A DNA stretch of 64,000 bases from Flavobacterium hercynium (GTDB lineage: Bacteria; Bacteroidota; Bacteroidia; Flavobacteriales; Flavobacteriaceae), in assembly GCF_002217285.1 (NCBI RefSeq), contig NZ_MUGW01000029.1, positions 1 to 64,000 of the forward strand, read 5' to 3'. Under the pieces are notes generated by a model. The model saw only the letters and a list, made by a program, of their open reading frames with translations. It searched no databases and was not told the DNA's origin. Below, piece by piece: positions 1-10,400 of the stretch (its first letter is position 1; each line of letters opens with the position of its first letter). Position numbers and translations under genes: made by a program.

Positions 1-108
1 ATCTTTCAATCTTTCAATCCAAAAATCTAAAAATCCAAAAATCTAAGCAAGTCTAAGTAAGTCTAACAATCTAAGCAAGTCTAAAAAAACTTTCTTATCC
101 TACATTAA
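1..108. repeat. Low-complexity AATCTAA-type repeat
   Basis: This stretch consists of imperfect tandem copies of short units such as ATCTTTCAATC, CCAAAAATC and AAGTCTAAG. The same AATCTAA-type sequence returns at about 2156-2300 and 11936-12085, so it is a dispersed intergenic repeat and not a local accident. No gene or promoter of its own can be seen here. Confidence 0.6.
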
Positions 109-156
109 GTGGAGACAATATTTTATCGAATATATTTGTATAATAAACTATTGACT

Positions 157-468
157 ATGAAACTTGAATTCTTAATACTCGGAAAAAACGAATCTATTTT
201 GCCTATTTTGCTTCGTCTTGTAAACGCAGACGAAAATTGGAATGCAATTGCTTTTACTGATGAACATCTGGCACAGGAACATTTTTTAAACAACAAAATC
301 GATATGGTTTTGCTGAGTTCTGCAATCGAAGATCATGTTGAAAAAGAATTCACTTCGTTTTGCCTAAAAAACAATCCCGATGTTGAAGTTATTGAACACT
401 TTGGCGGAGGCAGCGGTTTGCTAAGATCTGAGATTCTGCACAGGTTACACCTCAAAGGAAAGTTATAG
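157..468 (+). CDS. Hypothetical protein, receiver-like fold
   Basis: This encodes about 103 residues. I chose the ATG at 157 because the protein then begins with MKLEFLILGKNE, a hydrophobic first beta strand; an in-frame ATG at 109 would add 16 residues of poor quality. The alternation of strand and helix (LEFLILG, then WNAIAFTD, then KIDMVLLSS) resembles a response-regulator receiver domain. The acidic pair expected after the first strand is missing and no output domain follows, so a phosphorelay role is not supported. It stands alone before a 2H phosphoesterase gene on the same strand. The function is unknown; the fold assignment is inference. Confidence 0.6.
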   Translation: MKLEFLILGKNESILPILLRLVNADENWNAIAFTDEHLAQEHFLNNKIDMVLLSSAIEDHVEKEFTSFCLKNNPDVEVIEHFGGGSGLLRSEILHRLHLKGKL

Positions 469-529
469 CGGTATGCCTTTTTCTTTAAATAGAATCTCTA
501 CATTTACAGTCAATTAAACGATAAATCTA

Positions 530-1096
530 ATGCAAATAGAAAAGAAATATTCTGTTGCTATTTATCCTTCATCAGACGTTATACACGCTGTACGTGTGAT
601 GAAAAACCATTTAAAGTCTAAAATTGACTGGTACAATAGTTGCAATTCTGTTGCGCACATAACCATTTGTGAGTTTACAACAACGGAAGCCGAAGTGGAA
701 AAAATTAAACAGCGACTTTTTAAAATCTGTGATACTTTTTCTCCTTTTCAAGTATACTTAGACCATTTTAGTGCTTACGAAAATGGCGCGTTTTTCATTG
801 CTCCTACTGCTGATTCAACCCTGCAGCTAAAACCCATAATGAAAAAAACGCAGGAAGCTTTGAAAATTTCTAACCTAAAGAAAAGCAACGATCCTCATAT
901 TTCTATTGGGCGACGATTAAATCCCGAAAACCTCAAAATTGCTTCACAGCTTTTTACCACCATTGACATTGATTTTGTATGTGATGCTATTGTATTACGA
1001 GAATTAGATCCCGATAAAAAACAATTTTTTATAATCGATACTTTTACCTTCAACAGTAATACGCAAGAAGAATTTGTACAGGGAAGTTTGTTTTAA
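530..1096 (+). CDS. 2'-5' RNA ligase family protein (2H phosphoesterase)
   Basis: This 188-residue protein carries the two HxTx/HxSx signatures of the 2H phosphoesterase superfamily: HITI near residue 43 and HISI near residue 123, about 80 residues apart as is normal for the LigT/2'-5' RNA ligase group. Members hydrolyse or ligate 2',5'- or cyclic phosphodiester bonds in RNA or nucleotides; the substrate here cannot be told from sequence. The length fits a single two-lobed catalytic domain, and there is no signal peptide, so it is expected in the cytoplasm. It lies alone on the + strand, 61 bases after the preceding small gene. The family call is firm and the precise reaction is not. Confidence 0.85.
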   Translation: MQIEKKYSVAIYPSSDVIHAVRVMKNHLKSKIDWYNSCNSVAHITICEFTTTEAEVEKIKQRLFKICDTFSPFQVYLDHFSAYENGAFFIAPTADSTLQLKPIMKKTQEALKISNLKKSNDPHISIGRRLNPENLKIASQLFTTIDIDFVCDAIVLRELDPDKKQFFIIDTFTFNSNTQEEFVQGSLF

Positions 1097-1199
1097 TTAA
1101 AGTGGTGCATTCACCCAGTAATTGACAAATAATTTTTAAGTAAAGTCTTTCAGTAATTCATGAATTCCTGACAAAAAAAATAAATACCTAATTTTTTAG

Positions 1200-1207
1200 T
1201 ACATTTG
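1200..1207 (+). promoter_or_regulatory. Bacteroidota -7 box before the AraC gene
   Basis: TACATTTG matches the TAnnTTTG consensus and lies 22 bases before the chosen ATG at 1229. No clear TTTG was seen 19 bases upstream. Confidence 0.5.
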
Positions 1208-1228
1208 AATTTTACAAATTTCACTTCT

Positions 1229-2152
1229 ATGAAATCCCTTGATTCATTTTACAAAGACATTACCAACGGTTCTATTATCGAACCAACCTCTTTATTACCT
1301 GGCGACATTAAAAAAGAGATTGGGCATTTCAACATCTTTGATATAAAAGAAATTTTAGAGCGTTTGCATGGCAAATCGGTAATGCCTTATGACCGCAGGG
1401 CATATTACAAAATCAGCTTGATAAAAGGTAAAAACCGAGCGGAGTATGCTGATAAAATTATCGATATCGAAAAACAGGGACTTCTGTTTGCTACACCAAA
1501 AATTCCATATAACTATCTTCCGCAAGACACAAATCAAGGTGGGCAATTTTGCGTGTTCACCAGCGAATTTCTATCTAAAAACAAAAGCGGAATCGATTTG
1601 GACGAACTTCCTATTTTTGCTTCAGACGGTTATCCTATTTTTCAGCTTACAGATGAAGAAGTTGTTGAAGCTGAATTGATTTTCAACAAAATACAAAAAG
1701 AAATTAACTCTGATTATGTTTACAAATACGATTTAATTCGAAATTATGTCGCAGAGCTAATTCACTTTGGACAAAAATTACAACCTATAACAGCACTTTA
1801 TTCAAAGCATAATTCCGGAGCGAGAGTTTCGTCCTTGTTTGCTGAATTATTAGAAAGACAATTTCCTATTGAATCAACCAATCAGCGATTAGAACTAAGA
1901 ACGGCTAAAGATTTTGCAGAACGATTATCAGTTCATGTAAACCACCTCAATAAAGTATTAAAAGAGAATACCGGAAAAACAACTACAGAATTAATCAGCA
2001 CCCGATTAACAAACGAAGCTAAAATTTTGCTCAAACAAACAGATTGGAATATCTCCGAAATCGCTTATTCTCTGGGCTTTGAAGAATTAGCGCATTTTTC
2101 GAACTTCTTTAAAAAACAAACCACTTACACGCCTTTAGCTTTTAGGAGCTAG
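1229..2152 (+). CDS. AraC family transcriptional regulator
   Basis: The protein has about 307 residues. The ATG at 1229 gives MKSLDSFYKDI; a TTG start eight codons earlier lies within the promoter box and is unlikely. The N-terminal part is a sensor region of unknown ligand with no clear cupin motif. The C-terminal 100 residues form the double helix-turn-helix of the AraC/XylS family: FAERLSVHVNHLNKVLKE for the first motif and WNISEIAYSLGFEELAHFSNFFKK for the second, followed by the usual TPLAFRS end. It sits just upstream of two SDR oxidoreductase genes on the same strand, so it may control them; this is inferred from position only. Confidence 0.9.
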   Translation: MKSLDSFYKDITNGSIIEPTSLLPGDIKKEIGHFNIFDIKEILERLHGKSVMPYDRRAYYKISLIKGKNRAEYADKIIDIEKQGLLFATPKIPYNYLPQDTNQGGQFCVFTSEFLSKNKSGIDLDELPIFASDGYPIFQLTDEEVVEAELIFNKIQKEINSDYVYKYDLIRNYVAELIHFGQKLQPITALYSKHNSGARVSSLFAELLERQFPIESTNQRLELRTAKDFAERLSVHVNHLNKVLKENTGKTTTELISTRLTNEAKILLKQTDWNISEIAYSLGFEELAHFSNFFKKQTTYTPLAFRS

Positions 2153-2155
2153 TTT

Positions 2156-2300
2156 CGGATTTTAGATTTTAGATTGCAGATTTTAGATTGCTAGATTATT
2201 AGAATGTTAGATTTTTGGATTAAAAGATTAAAAAGTCTCAGAATCTTAAAGTCTAACAATCTAACTATCTAAGAAGTCTAACTATCTAATAATCTAAAAT
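2156..2300. repeat. AATCTAA-type intergenic repeat
   Basis: Runs such as TTTTAGATTTTAGATTGCAGATTTTAGATTG are followed by the complementary form (AATCTAACTATCTAAGAAG and similar), so the whole can fold back on itself. It separates the AraC gene from the first SDR gene and shares its units with 1-108 and 11936-12085. Confidence 0.6.
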
Positions 2301-2361
2301 TGAATTTGAATTTCGCAAACATCGGTTTGAAATTTACAATTACCCGCCTTTACTTCGTTCC

Positions 2362-2369
2362 TACCTTTG
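2362..2369 (+). promoter_or_regulatory. Bacteroidota -7 box before the first SDR gene
   Basis: TACCTTTG fits TAnnTTTG and lies 28 bases before the ATG at 2397. The -33 element is not clear. Confidence 0.5.
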
Positions 2370-2396
2370 TCTTATCAAATTAAAAGATCGAAAAAC

Positions 2397-3122
2397 ATGA
2401 ATTTATCAAACAACAAAATTCTAATAACAGGTGGCGCAAGTGGTATTGGACTAGGGCTAACGGAAAGATTCATTAAGGAAAACAACACTGTCATTATTTG
2501 TGGCAGACGCGAATCTGTTTTAAATGAAGTGAAAGCGAAATTTCCAACCGTAATTACAAAAGTATGTGACTTGGCAATTGAAGCGGAACGTGTGGCGCTT
2601 TACGAATGGATCGAAAAAAATCATAGTGATCTAAATGTTTTAGTAAACAATGCGGGAATTCAAAAATGGGTTTCGGTTGCTGATGAGGATTTTTACCAGA
2701 GTATGAAAGCAGAACTTGCTACTAATATTGAAGCTCCGCTACATTTAACTTCGCTTTTTATTCAATTACAATCGCTTACAACCGTAATGAATGTAACGTC
2801 TGGACTGGCATTATCTCCTTTTGCTAAAGTTCCCGTATATTCTGCTACGAAAGCATTCTTCCGCTCGTTTACAATCTCGCTTCGTCATATATTGAAATCA
2901 AAAAACATTGAAGTAATCGAAATTATTCCACCAGCATTAAACACAGATCTTGGAGGCATCGGATTACATGACGCACATCCGAGTGTAAGTGATTTTATCG
3001 TATCTATTTTCGAACAACTAAAAGAAGGAAAAGATGAACTAACTTTTGGAACAAGCGCAACAAGAATAAACGCAAGTGTCTCAGAATTAAAAGCATCTTT
3101 CAACGCATTACATTCCAATTAG
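2397..3122 (+). CDS. SDR family NAD(P)-dependent oxidoreductase
   Basis: This is a 241-residue classical short-chain dehydrogenase. The nucleotide-binding glycine motif TGGASGIGLGL is near residue 9, NNAG is near residue 85, and the catalytic tyrosine and lysine are in YSATKAFFRS. The C-terminus is slightly short and the sequence resembles the DltE-like subgroup, whose substrates are mostly unknown. The ATG at 2397 places the Rossmann motif at the usual distance from the N-terminus; the upstream in-frame codons overlap the promoter. A second SDR gene follows 125 bases later on the same strand, after an AraC regulator, suggesting a small redox or detoxification locus. Confidence 0.88.
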   Translation: MNLSNNKILITGGASGIGLGLTERFIKENNTVIICGRRESVLNEVKAKFPTVITKVCDLAIEAERVALYEWIEKNHSDLNVLVNNAGIQKWVSVADEDFYQSMKAELATNIEAPLHLTSLFIQLQSLTTVMNVTSGLALSPFAKVPVYSATKAFFRSFTISLRHILKSKNIEVIEIIPPALNTDLGGIGLHDAHPSVSDFIVSIFEQLKEGKDELTFGTSATRINASVSELKASFNALHSN

Positions 3123-3159
3123 GCAATTAGTTAAATGTAAGATGTTAAATGTGAAATCG

Positions 3160-3245
3160 CAAAATATTTACTTTTCGCAATTAACATTTTACTTTTCACA
3201 ATTCACAATTCACAACTAACAATTCACAATTAACAATTAAATATA
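3160..3245. repeat. CACAATT-type low-complexity repeat
   Basis: Successive units such as TTCACAATTCACAATTCAC and AACAATTCACAATTAACAATT fill the gap between the two SDR genes. Similar units occur at 48950-48990. Translation of the second SDR begins directly after the run. Confidence 0.5.
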
Positions 3246-3247
3246 AA

Positions 3248-4012
3248 ATGGCAGTAAATACAAAAATAGCCTTAGTTACCGGAGGAAGCAGAGGTTTAGG
3301 AAAAAACATGGCAATTGCAATTGCAAAAAAAGGAATTGACGTAATTATTACGTACAACAGCAAAAAAGAAGAAGCAGATTTGGTAGTTAAAGAAATTGAA
3401 AGTCTTGGACAAAAAGCAGCTTCATTACAATTGAACGTGGCAGATGCAGGAACTTTTGATTCGTTTTTAGAACAGGTTTCACAGGCATTAAAAAACACCT
3501 TTAAAACAGACAAATTCGATTTCTTAATCAACAATGCAGGAATTGGAATTTACAATTCTTTTGCTGAAACAACTGAAGCAGAATTTGATCAGTTGACTAA
3601 TATTCAGTTCAAAGGACCTTTTTTCCTTACTCAAAAAGCATTGCACAGCATCAACGATGGTGGCGGAATCATTAATATTTCGACTGGTTTGGCTCGTTTT
3701 TCTTTCCCTGGATATGCGGCTTATGCGGCAATGAAAGGTGCTATTGAAACTTTAACTAAATATCAGGCAAAAGAATTAGGAGCAAGAAAAATTAAAGTAA
3801 ATGTGGTTGCGCCGGGCGCTATCGAAACCGATTTTGGTGGTGGTGCCGTTCGTGATAATGAGCAATTAAACCAACATATCGCATCGATTACGGCTTTAGG
3901 ACGCGTTGGATTACCGGATGATATTGGCGGAGTTGTTGCGTTTTTATGTACTGAAGAAGCACGTTGGGTAAACGCACAACGTATTGAAGTTTCAGGCGGA
4001 ATGATGTTATAA
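3248..4012 (+). CDS. SDR family oxidoreductase
   Basis: This 254-residue protein has the full classical SDR signature: VTGGSRGLGKNMA near residue 11, NNAGIG near residue 96, ISTG for the catalytic serine region, and YAAMKGA for the tyrosine and lysine. The C-terminus ends with a VSGGMML segment typical of the FabG-like group. Members reduce or oxidise alcohol/ketone substrates with NAD(P)H in the cytoplasm; the substrate is not evident. The gene follows another SDR on the same strand and is closed by a hairpin at about 4019-4055, so the three-gene set from the AraC regulator probably ends here. Confidence 0.9.
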   Translation: MAVNTKIALVTGGSRGLGKNMAIAIAKKGIDVIITYNSKKEEADLVVKEIESLGQKAASLQLNVADAGTFDSFLEQVSQALKNTFKTDKFDFLINNAGIGIYNSFAETTEAEFDQLTNIQFKGPFFLTQKALHSINDGGGIINISTGLARFSFPGYAAYAAMKGAIETLTKYQAKELGARKIKVNVVAPGAIETDFGGGAVRDNEQLNQHIASITALGRVGLPDDIGGVVAFLCTEEARWVNAQRIEVSGGMML

Positions 4013-4018
4013 TAAAAA

Positions 4019-4055
4019 CAAAACCCGGCATCGTTATAAAAAACGTGTCGGGTTT
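4019..4055. terminator. Hairpin terminator between convergent genes
   Basis: AAACCCGGCATCGTT and AACGTGTCGGGTTT form an imperfect stem. It lies between the convergent SDR and LytTR genes. Confidence 0.5.
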
Positions 4056-4124
4056 GTTCATCCAAATAAATTTGAATTAGTAAGCATCGTTAATCACTGA
4101 TGGAAAAATATTCCGGACGTGATT

Positions 4125-4823
4125 TTATTTTTTAAACCGATCTGAAAGTTCTCTTTTATAAGTAATTCCAATTGGTATTTTTTCTTTTTTAATGCTTACA
4201 AAATCCTTTTCTGTACCCTCAATTTTATCCAGCGCTACAATATACGATTTATGAATGCGCATGAAGTTTTTTTCGGGAAGACATTTCTCTAATTCACTTG
4301 TCGTAATAGAAGCTAGGTAAGTTCGTTTGGTTGTATGAATCTTTACGTAGTTTCCAAAACTTTGTGCAAACAATAACTGATCTAGTTCAAGCTCAATAAA
4401 ATAACCGTCTACTTTTACAGATACTGAATTTATTACTTCTTCTGCTTGTTGGGTTTTTAAATTTTCTGTTTCAAAAAAACGGTCCACTGCTTTTAGAAAT
4501 CTGGGGAAATAAATTGGCTTCAATAAATAATCGATCACACCGTAGTCATAACTTTCTAATGCAAATTCAGAATAAGCTGTTGTTAGGATAGTTTTAGGAT
4601 GTTTTGGCAGAATCTTTAGCAATTCCATTCCTGAAATTTCGGGCATGTTGATATCCAAAAACATCAAATCGACTTTGTTCTCCCGAAGATAATTCATGGC
4701 TTCGATACCATTGTATCCCTGAAAAACCAAATCTAATTGTGGATTTTGTTTGATGTAATTGACCAACACATAATGTGCAGCAGGTTCATCATCAACAATA
4801 ATACATTTTTTGGATTCTCTCAT
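4125..4823 (-). CDS. LytTR family response regulator
   Basis: The 232-residue protein has an N-terminal receiver domain (residues 1-120, with DDEPAAH for the acidic pair, MFLDINMPE holding the phospho-acceptor aspartate near residue 56, and TTAYSEFA for the switch region) and a C-terminal LytTR DNA-binding domain (about 135-230, with FMRIHKSYIVAL and the closing IPIGITYKRELSDRF). LytTR regulators bind direct repeats upstream of their targets. The gene overlaps the upstream kinase gene by one base in a TAATG arrangement, so the pair is translationally coupled. The divergent efflux operon at 6025 is the obvious candidate target, which is inference from position. Confidence 0.93.
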   Translation of the reverse strand: MRESKKCIIVDDEPAAHYVLVNYIKQNPQLDLVFQGYNGIEAMNYLRENKVDLMFLDINMPEISGMELLKILPKHPKTILTTAYSEFALESYDYGVIDYLLKPIYFPRFLKAVDRFFETENLKTQQAEEVINSVSVKVDGYFIELELDQLLFAQSFGNYVKIHTTKRTYLASITTSELEKCLPEKNFMRIHKSYIVALDKIEGTEKDFVSIKKEKIPIGITYKRELSDRFKK

Positions 4824-5860
4824 TAAAGGAATTTTTTCAATTGCAATTTCAAGTCAACGATATACGTATTATTATCCTCTTGAATGTCTAACTTATAGTC
4901 TTTACCATAAATTAAATTTAAACGTTCAATGGTATTTTTTAAACCGATTTTAGTTGAAACTACATCTATTTTTTTTGTCGGAATGGAATTGACAACATGC
5001 AAATGCAATAAACCATTTTCGACTGTAACAAAGATACGCACAAAACATTTTTCGATAGCACAAGTTCCGTGTTTGAAAGCATTTTCTATAAAAGCAATCA
5101 ACAACATAGGCGAAACCTTATACAAGTTTTCATTATCGATTTTACAATCATAGGTTATATCGCAACGATAGCCTACACGCTCCTTTTCCAGTTGCACGTA
5201 ACTGTTTATAAATTCAAGTTCGTCTTCTAAAGAAACACATTGTTTGCTGTTACTTTCTAATTGATAACGCATTAACTGCGAAACTTTCATGATCAGATCC
5301 GGTGTACGATCCGGAAACTCAAGACTTATTCCGTAAAGCGTATTAAAGGTATTGAATAAAAAGTGTGGATTTAATTGTCCTTTCAGCGAATTCAATTGCA
5401 TTTGATTGAACAACAAGGCTTCGTCTGTTTGTTTTTTATGAATTCTGTAGAACTTAAAAACAATAATTGGACTTAAAATGCAAACCAACGTCCCCAGTAC
5501 ACTCGCTAATTGATACGTATAACTGCGTTGGTGTGAATTCTGATACAATCGGCAGGTACTAAACATCTCCAGCATCATCACTTCGTACAATACGATAGAG
5601 AATGCAACTACTCCAAAAAGTGTTAGAAAAATATACGTAAGCGGTTTTTGGGTTTTGAATAAGATGGGTAATAAAAAGAAGCGATTGAATTGTGCATGCA
5701 TGTATAAAATGAAGTAGAAAAACAGACCCATTAAGATAGATGCCATAGAACTAAATAACATCCAGTCATTCTTTAGTGTATAAATTGTAAAGGAAAAAAG
5801 AATAACGGCAATTTCCTGCCACCATTTGTTATCCAATATGTTATCAAATTTTTTACTCAT
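4823..5860 (-). CDS. LytS/YehU-type sensor histidine kinase
   Basis: The 345-residue protein has about four hydrophobic segments in its first 150 residues, then the His_kinase signature LNPHFLFNTFNTLYG near residue 163 with the phospho-accepting histidine, and a C-terminal ATPase region with IENAFKHG for the N box. This is the 5-TM-less, short form of the LytS/YehU family common in Bacteroidota. It would autophosphorylate and pass the phosphate to the LytTR regulator encoded immediately downstream. No extracytoplasmic ligand domain is present, so the stimulus is probably sensed in or at the membrane. The gene is divergent from an RND efflux operon. Confidence 0.92.
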   Translation of the reverse strand: MSKKFDNILDNKWWQEIAVILFSFTIYTLKNDWMLFSSMASILMGLFFYFILYMHAQFNRFFLLPILFKTQKPLTYIFLTLFGVVAFSIVLYEVMMLEMFSTCRLYQNSHQRSYTYQLASVLGTLVCILSPIIVFKFYRIHKKQTDEALLFNQMQLNSLKGQLNPHFLFNTFNTLYGISLEFPDRTPDLIMKVSQLMRYQLESNSKQCVSLEDELEFINSYVQLEKERVGYRCDITYDCKIDNENLYKVSPMLLIAFIENAFKHGTCAIEKCFVRIFVTVENGLLHLHVVNSIPTKKIDVVSTKIGLKNTIERLNLIYGKDYKLDIQEDNNTYIVDLKLQLKKFL

Positions 5861-5906
5861 TTTTAATACTTAAATAGTTTACAAAGTACGAACAAATATT
5901 TAATTA

Positions 5907-5970
5907 TCATTTCCATTAAATGACCAATTCAATTCATCATTTATTACTGCAGTATATCATTTAAGATGAC
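5907..5970. promoter_or_regulatory. Candidate LytTR-type direct repeats
   Basis: TCATTT occurs at 5907, 5937 and 5957 in the gap between the divergent kinase and efflux genes. The last two are 20 bases apart, close to the two-turn spacing known for LytTR sites. This is a weak, position-based suggestion. Confidence 0.25.
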
Positions 5971-5990
5971 TTTTATCAGCCAAAGAGAAA

Positions 5991-5998
5991 TATTTTTG
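5991..5998 (+). promoter_or_regulatory. -7 box of the first efflux operon
   Basis: TATTTTTG matches TAnnTTTG, 27 bases before the ATG of the TolC-family gene. Confidence 0.45.
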
Positions 5999-6024
5999 TT
6001 CATCATTATACACCACGAAATTTT

Positions 6025-7410
6025 ATGTGTCTGAAAAAAATTACTTTACTATTTTTTCTGATTATTGGCTCTGGTAGTTATGCTCAAACCCTGTCTTTAA
6101 AAGAAGCAGTAAAAACAGGTCTTGAAAACTACGGTTCCATTAAATCGAAAAACAACTACACCAATGCCTCTCGAGAAAACTTAAAACAATCTCGCAGAGA
6201 CTATTTACCTAATCTAAACCTATCTGCACAACAAGATTACGGAACTGTAAACGGACAAAACGGACCGCTTTATGGTTTTGGAGGACTTGGTGTGGCATCA
6301 TCGGGATTACCACTACCGCAACAAAACTGGAACTCTGCCTTTGGAGCGCTTTATCTGGTAAACATGAACTGGGATTTCTTTACTTTCGGAAAAGCTCAGG
6401 AAAAGATCAATTTGGCTAAAGTAGACCTTCAGGCCAAAGAAAAAGATCTGAAGCAAGAGAAATTTCAGCAGGAAATTAAAATCTCAGCTGCTTATTTAAA
6501 CCTTTTAGCGAGTCAGAGATTGCTTATTTCACAAAAAAAGAACTTAGATCGTGCCGAAGTTTTTAAAAGGACTGCCGTAGTACGTGTCAAAAACGGATTG
6601 CTTGCCGGCGTAGATTCTACCTTGGCTACAGCCGAAGTGTCTAAAGCAAAAATTGCACTGAATCTTGCGAAGAACTTCGTTAAGGAACAAAACAACAAAT
6701 TGGTTGATTTGATGGGTGTTGCTCCACAGGATTTTGCAACCGATACGCTTTTTGTCAATGACATTCCTAAAGCCTTGTTAACGGCTGAAAGAACGAGTGA
6801 TAGTCTTCATCCGTTGCTTCAATTGTACAAAACAAAAATCGATTACAGCAATCAACAGGCTAACTTGTACAAACGTTTTTATTATCCAACAATGACTGCT
6901 TTTGGTGTTTTGCAAACCAGAGCATCGGGATTTGATGCTGCGTACGCAACCGATCAGACTGCTTTTACTCGAAATTATGTTGATGGTGTAAATCCGGATC
7001 GTACTAATTATTTAGTGGGAATTGGAATTACCTGGAACCTGACTACGCCGTTTAGAATGAGCAAACAGGTTAGCGCCCAAAAATATGTGTCGCAAGCTTT
7101 GCAGGAAGAATACAATCAGGCGGACAGAGAATTAAAATCACAGCTTAATTTTGCCGAGGATAAAATAAAAATTACACTCGAGAATTATGCCGAAGCGCCT
7201 ATTCAGGTTAGTGCTGCCCAAAAAGCATATTTGCAAAAATCAACTTTATACAAAAACGGATTAACAGATCTTACTGATTTAACACAAATTATGTACACTT
7301 TAAACCGTGCCGAAATAGATCGCGACATTGTTAACAATAATGTATGGCAATCGTACTTACTAAAAGTCGCTGCAACAGGCAATTTTGACTTATTTATAAA
7401 TGAATTTTAA
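6025..7410 (+). CDS. TolC family outer membrane efflux protein
   Basis: The 461-residue protein starts with a signal peptide (MCLKKITLLFFLIIGSGSYAQ, cut after the AQ) and contains the two repeated alpha-helical hairpin regions of the outer membrane efflux protein family, rich in Leu, Ala, Asn and Gln heptads. It should form the trimeric outer-membrane channel of a tripartite pump. The next genes, 12 bases and then one base apart, encode the RND pump and the periplasmic adaptor, so all three parts are in one operon in the order channel, pump, adaptor. There is no lipobox, unlike the channel of the second efflux operon in this window. Confidence 0.93.
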   Translation: MCLKKITLLFFLIIGSGSYAQTLSLKEAVKTGLENYGSIKSKNNYTNASRENLKQSRRDYLPNLNLSAQQDYGTVNGQNGPLYGFGGLGVASSGLPLPQQNWNSAFGALYLVNMNWDFFTFGKAQEKINLAKVDLQAKEKDLKQEKFQQEIKISAAYLNLLASQRLLISQKKNLDRAEVFKRTAVVRVKNGLLAGVDSTLATAEVSKAKIALNLAKNFVKEQNNKLVDLMGVAPQDFATDTLFVNDIPKALLTAERTSDSLHPLLQLYKTKIDYSNQQANLYKRFYYPTMTAFGVLQTRASGFDAAYATDQTAFTRNYVDGVNPDRTNYLVGIGITWNLTTPFRMSKQVSAQKYVSQALQEEYNQADRELKSQLNFAEDKIKITLENYAEAPIQVSAAQKAYLQKSTLYKNGLTDLTDLTQIMYTLNRAEIDRDIVNNNVWQSYLLKVAATGNFDLFINEF

Positions 7411-7422
7411 TTATAGATCCTA

Positions 7423-10400
7423 ATGAATTTAATACGTTTTGCACTCCGCAAACCCATCTCGATCTTAGTATTGGTTGCAGGTTTGTTCTTTTTCGGAATT
7501 GGGGCCATCAAGGACATTAAGGTAGACATTCTGCCAAAAATGAACTTACCAGTCATTTATATTGCTCATCCGTTTGGAGGTTACACACCTGACCAGATGG
7601 AATCTTATTTTGCCAAAACTTACGTCAACATTTTACCGTTTGCTAATGGTGTAAAATCTGTTGAAACTAAAAATATTCAGGGGTTAATGATCATGAAATT
7701 AACCTACTATGAAAATACTAACATGGCGCAGGCTGCTGCTGAGTTAAGTTCGCTTTCGAACAGAATTCAGGCGGCTTTTCCTCCGGGAACACAGCCTCCG
7801 TTTATTATTCGTTTTGATGCTTCTTCTCTACCAATCGGACAATTGGTTTTGAGCAGTAAAATACGTTCAAACAATGAATTACAGGATTTAGCCAACGTAT
7901 ATGTACGTGCTTCCTTTACTTCGATTCCTGGTTTATTATCTCCGGCACCCTTCGGCGGAAGCCCAAGAACAATTGAGGTTAATGTTGATCCGGATTTATT
8001 GCGTTCGCACAATATGACACCCGATCAGGTTGTAGAAGCGATTCGTGTAAACAATCAGACTGCTCCATCCGGAAATGTTAGAATTGGTGATGTCAATTAT
8101 ATTACACCTACCAACAATACAATCAAAGAAGTTAAGGATTTTGAAAAAATTCCGTTATTCAAAGGCGGAGTTCAAAACTTAACTTTAGGCGATGTTGCCA
8201 GCGTAAAAGATGGTGCTGATATTACAGCAGGTTACGCACTTGTAAACGGAAAACGTTCGGTTTATATTAGTATCGCAAAAGCAGGAGACGCTTCAACCTG
8301 GGATGTAGTTCAGAAACTTAAAAGTGAATTACCAAAAATTCAAAGTACACTTCCTGAGGACGTGCAATTATCATACGAATTTGACCAATCGGTTTATGTA
8401 ATTAACTCCGTAAAAAGTTTAATTACAGAAGGTATCATTGGAGCTGCATTAACCGGATTAATGGTTTTGCTTTTCCTTGGTGACAGACGTGCTGCGTTAA
8501 TTGTAATTCTAACTATTCCTATTTCGATTATTTCGGGTGTTTTATTCCTTAAATTATTCGGACAGACGATTAATTTAATGTCTTTGAGTGGACTGGCTTT
8601 AGCGATCGGGATTTTGGTTGATGAAAGTACCGTAACGATAGAAAACATTCACCAGCATCTCGATATGGGAAAACCCAAGGCACTCGCCATTTGGGATGCC
8701 TGTCAGGAAATTGCATTGCCTAAATTATTAATTCTGCTTTGTATACTTGCCGTGTTTGCTCCGGCCTTTACGATGGTCGGAATTCCGGGTGCGTTGTTTT
8801 TACCTTTGGCTTTAGCAATTGGTTTTTCTATGATTATTTCGTTTTTATTATCTCAGACCTTTGTTCCTGTAATGGCAAACTGGTTGATGAAAGCGCATCC
8901 AAAACATGATCACGCTCCAAATATCACAGATGATGAAGCAGAGTTTAACGCTTGCGGATTAACGCCTGAGTCTGAAAAGGAACTGATCACACAGAAAAAA
9001 GCGATGATCGAAAAAGAAGATAGTAATAACGACGGAAAGGTGGATCTTTTCGAGCGTTTCAGGCTTCGCTTCATGAAAACCTTAGATCGTTTGTTTCCTT
9101 ATAAAAAAGTGGCAGGATTAACGTATTTAATTGTGATAACGGCATTTGCGGTGGTATTTATTTCTTTTATTGGTAAAGATGTATTTCCAAAAGTAAATTC
9201 AAGTCAGTTTCAGTTAAGAATGCGCGCTCCTGACGGAACCCGTTTAGAACGAACGGAAGAAAAAGCAATTGTTGTTTTAAAGGAATTAGAAAAAATGGTG
9301 GGTAAAGAACACATTGGAATTTCTTCTGTATATGTTGGACAACACCCTTCGTTATTCTCCATCAATCCAATTTATTTGTTTATGGCAGGTTCGCATGAGG
9401 CTGTTTTTCAGGTAAGTTTAAAAGAATATCATGTTGATATGGATGACTTTAAGGATGAATTTAGAGAGCGCCTTAAAAAAGTAATGCCCGATGTAAAAGT
9501 TTCGTTTGAGCCAATCGAACTTACCGATAAAGTTTTAAGTCAAGGTTCGCCTACTCCAATCGAAATTCGAATTGCAGGAAAAGATAAAAAACGAAATGAA
9601 TTGTATGCCAATCAAATTGTAGACAAGCTTAAAGCGATATCTTATTTTAGAGATGTGCAGATTGGTCAGCCTATTCATTATCCGGCTATGAATATTGATA
9701 TTGACAGAACACGTGCTGCGGAATTAGGTGTTGACATGAATGATATTTCAAGATCGCTTGTGGCATCAACATCATCATCACGTTATACGGAAAAAAATAT
9801 GTGGATTGATGAAAGAGCGGGATTATCCTATAACGTTCAGGTTCAGGTTCCACTAAATCAAATGAAAAGTAAAACTGATATTGGAGAAATTCCGGTATTA
9901 AAAAACTCGCTTCGTCCTGTTTTGAGTGACGTTGCCAAAATTACACCCGGATTTGTAAGTGGTGAAAATGACAATTTAGGGGCTATGCCATACATTACCG
10001 TTACAGCAAACATTAGCCAAACCGATTTAGGTACGGCTGTGAAAGATGTGGATGCGACTATAAGTTCACTAGGTGAATTACCTCGTGGATTGTTCATCAC
10101 ACCTATTGGAATGAGTAAGGTATTGAGCGAAACATTAAGTAGTTTGCAGGTAGGGTTATTGGTTGCCATATTTGTGATCTTCTTAATGTTAGCCGCTAAT
10201 TTTCAATCTTTCAAGGTTTCATTGGTTATTCTAACTACGGTTCCGGCGGTTGTTTTAGGAGCGCTTTTGATGCTGACTTTAACCGGTTCAACGCTAAACT
10301 TACAATCGTACATGGGAATCATCATGTCTGTTGGAGTTTCGATTGCAAATGCCGTTTTATTGGTTACCAATGCTGAACAGCTTCGAAAAATAAACGGAAA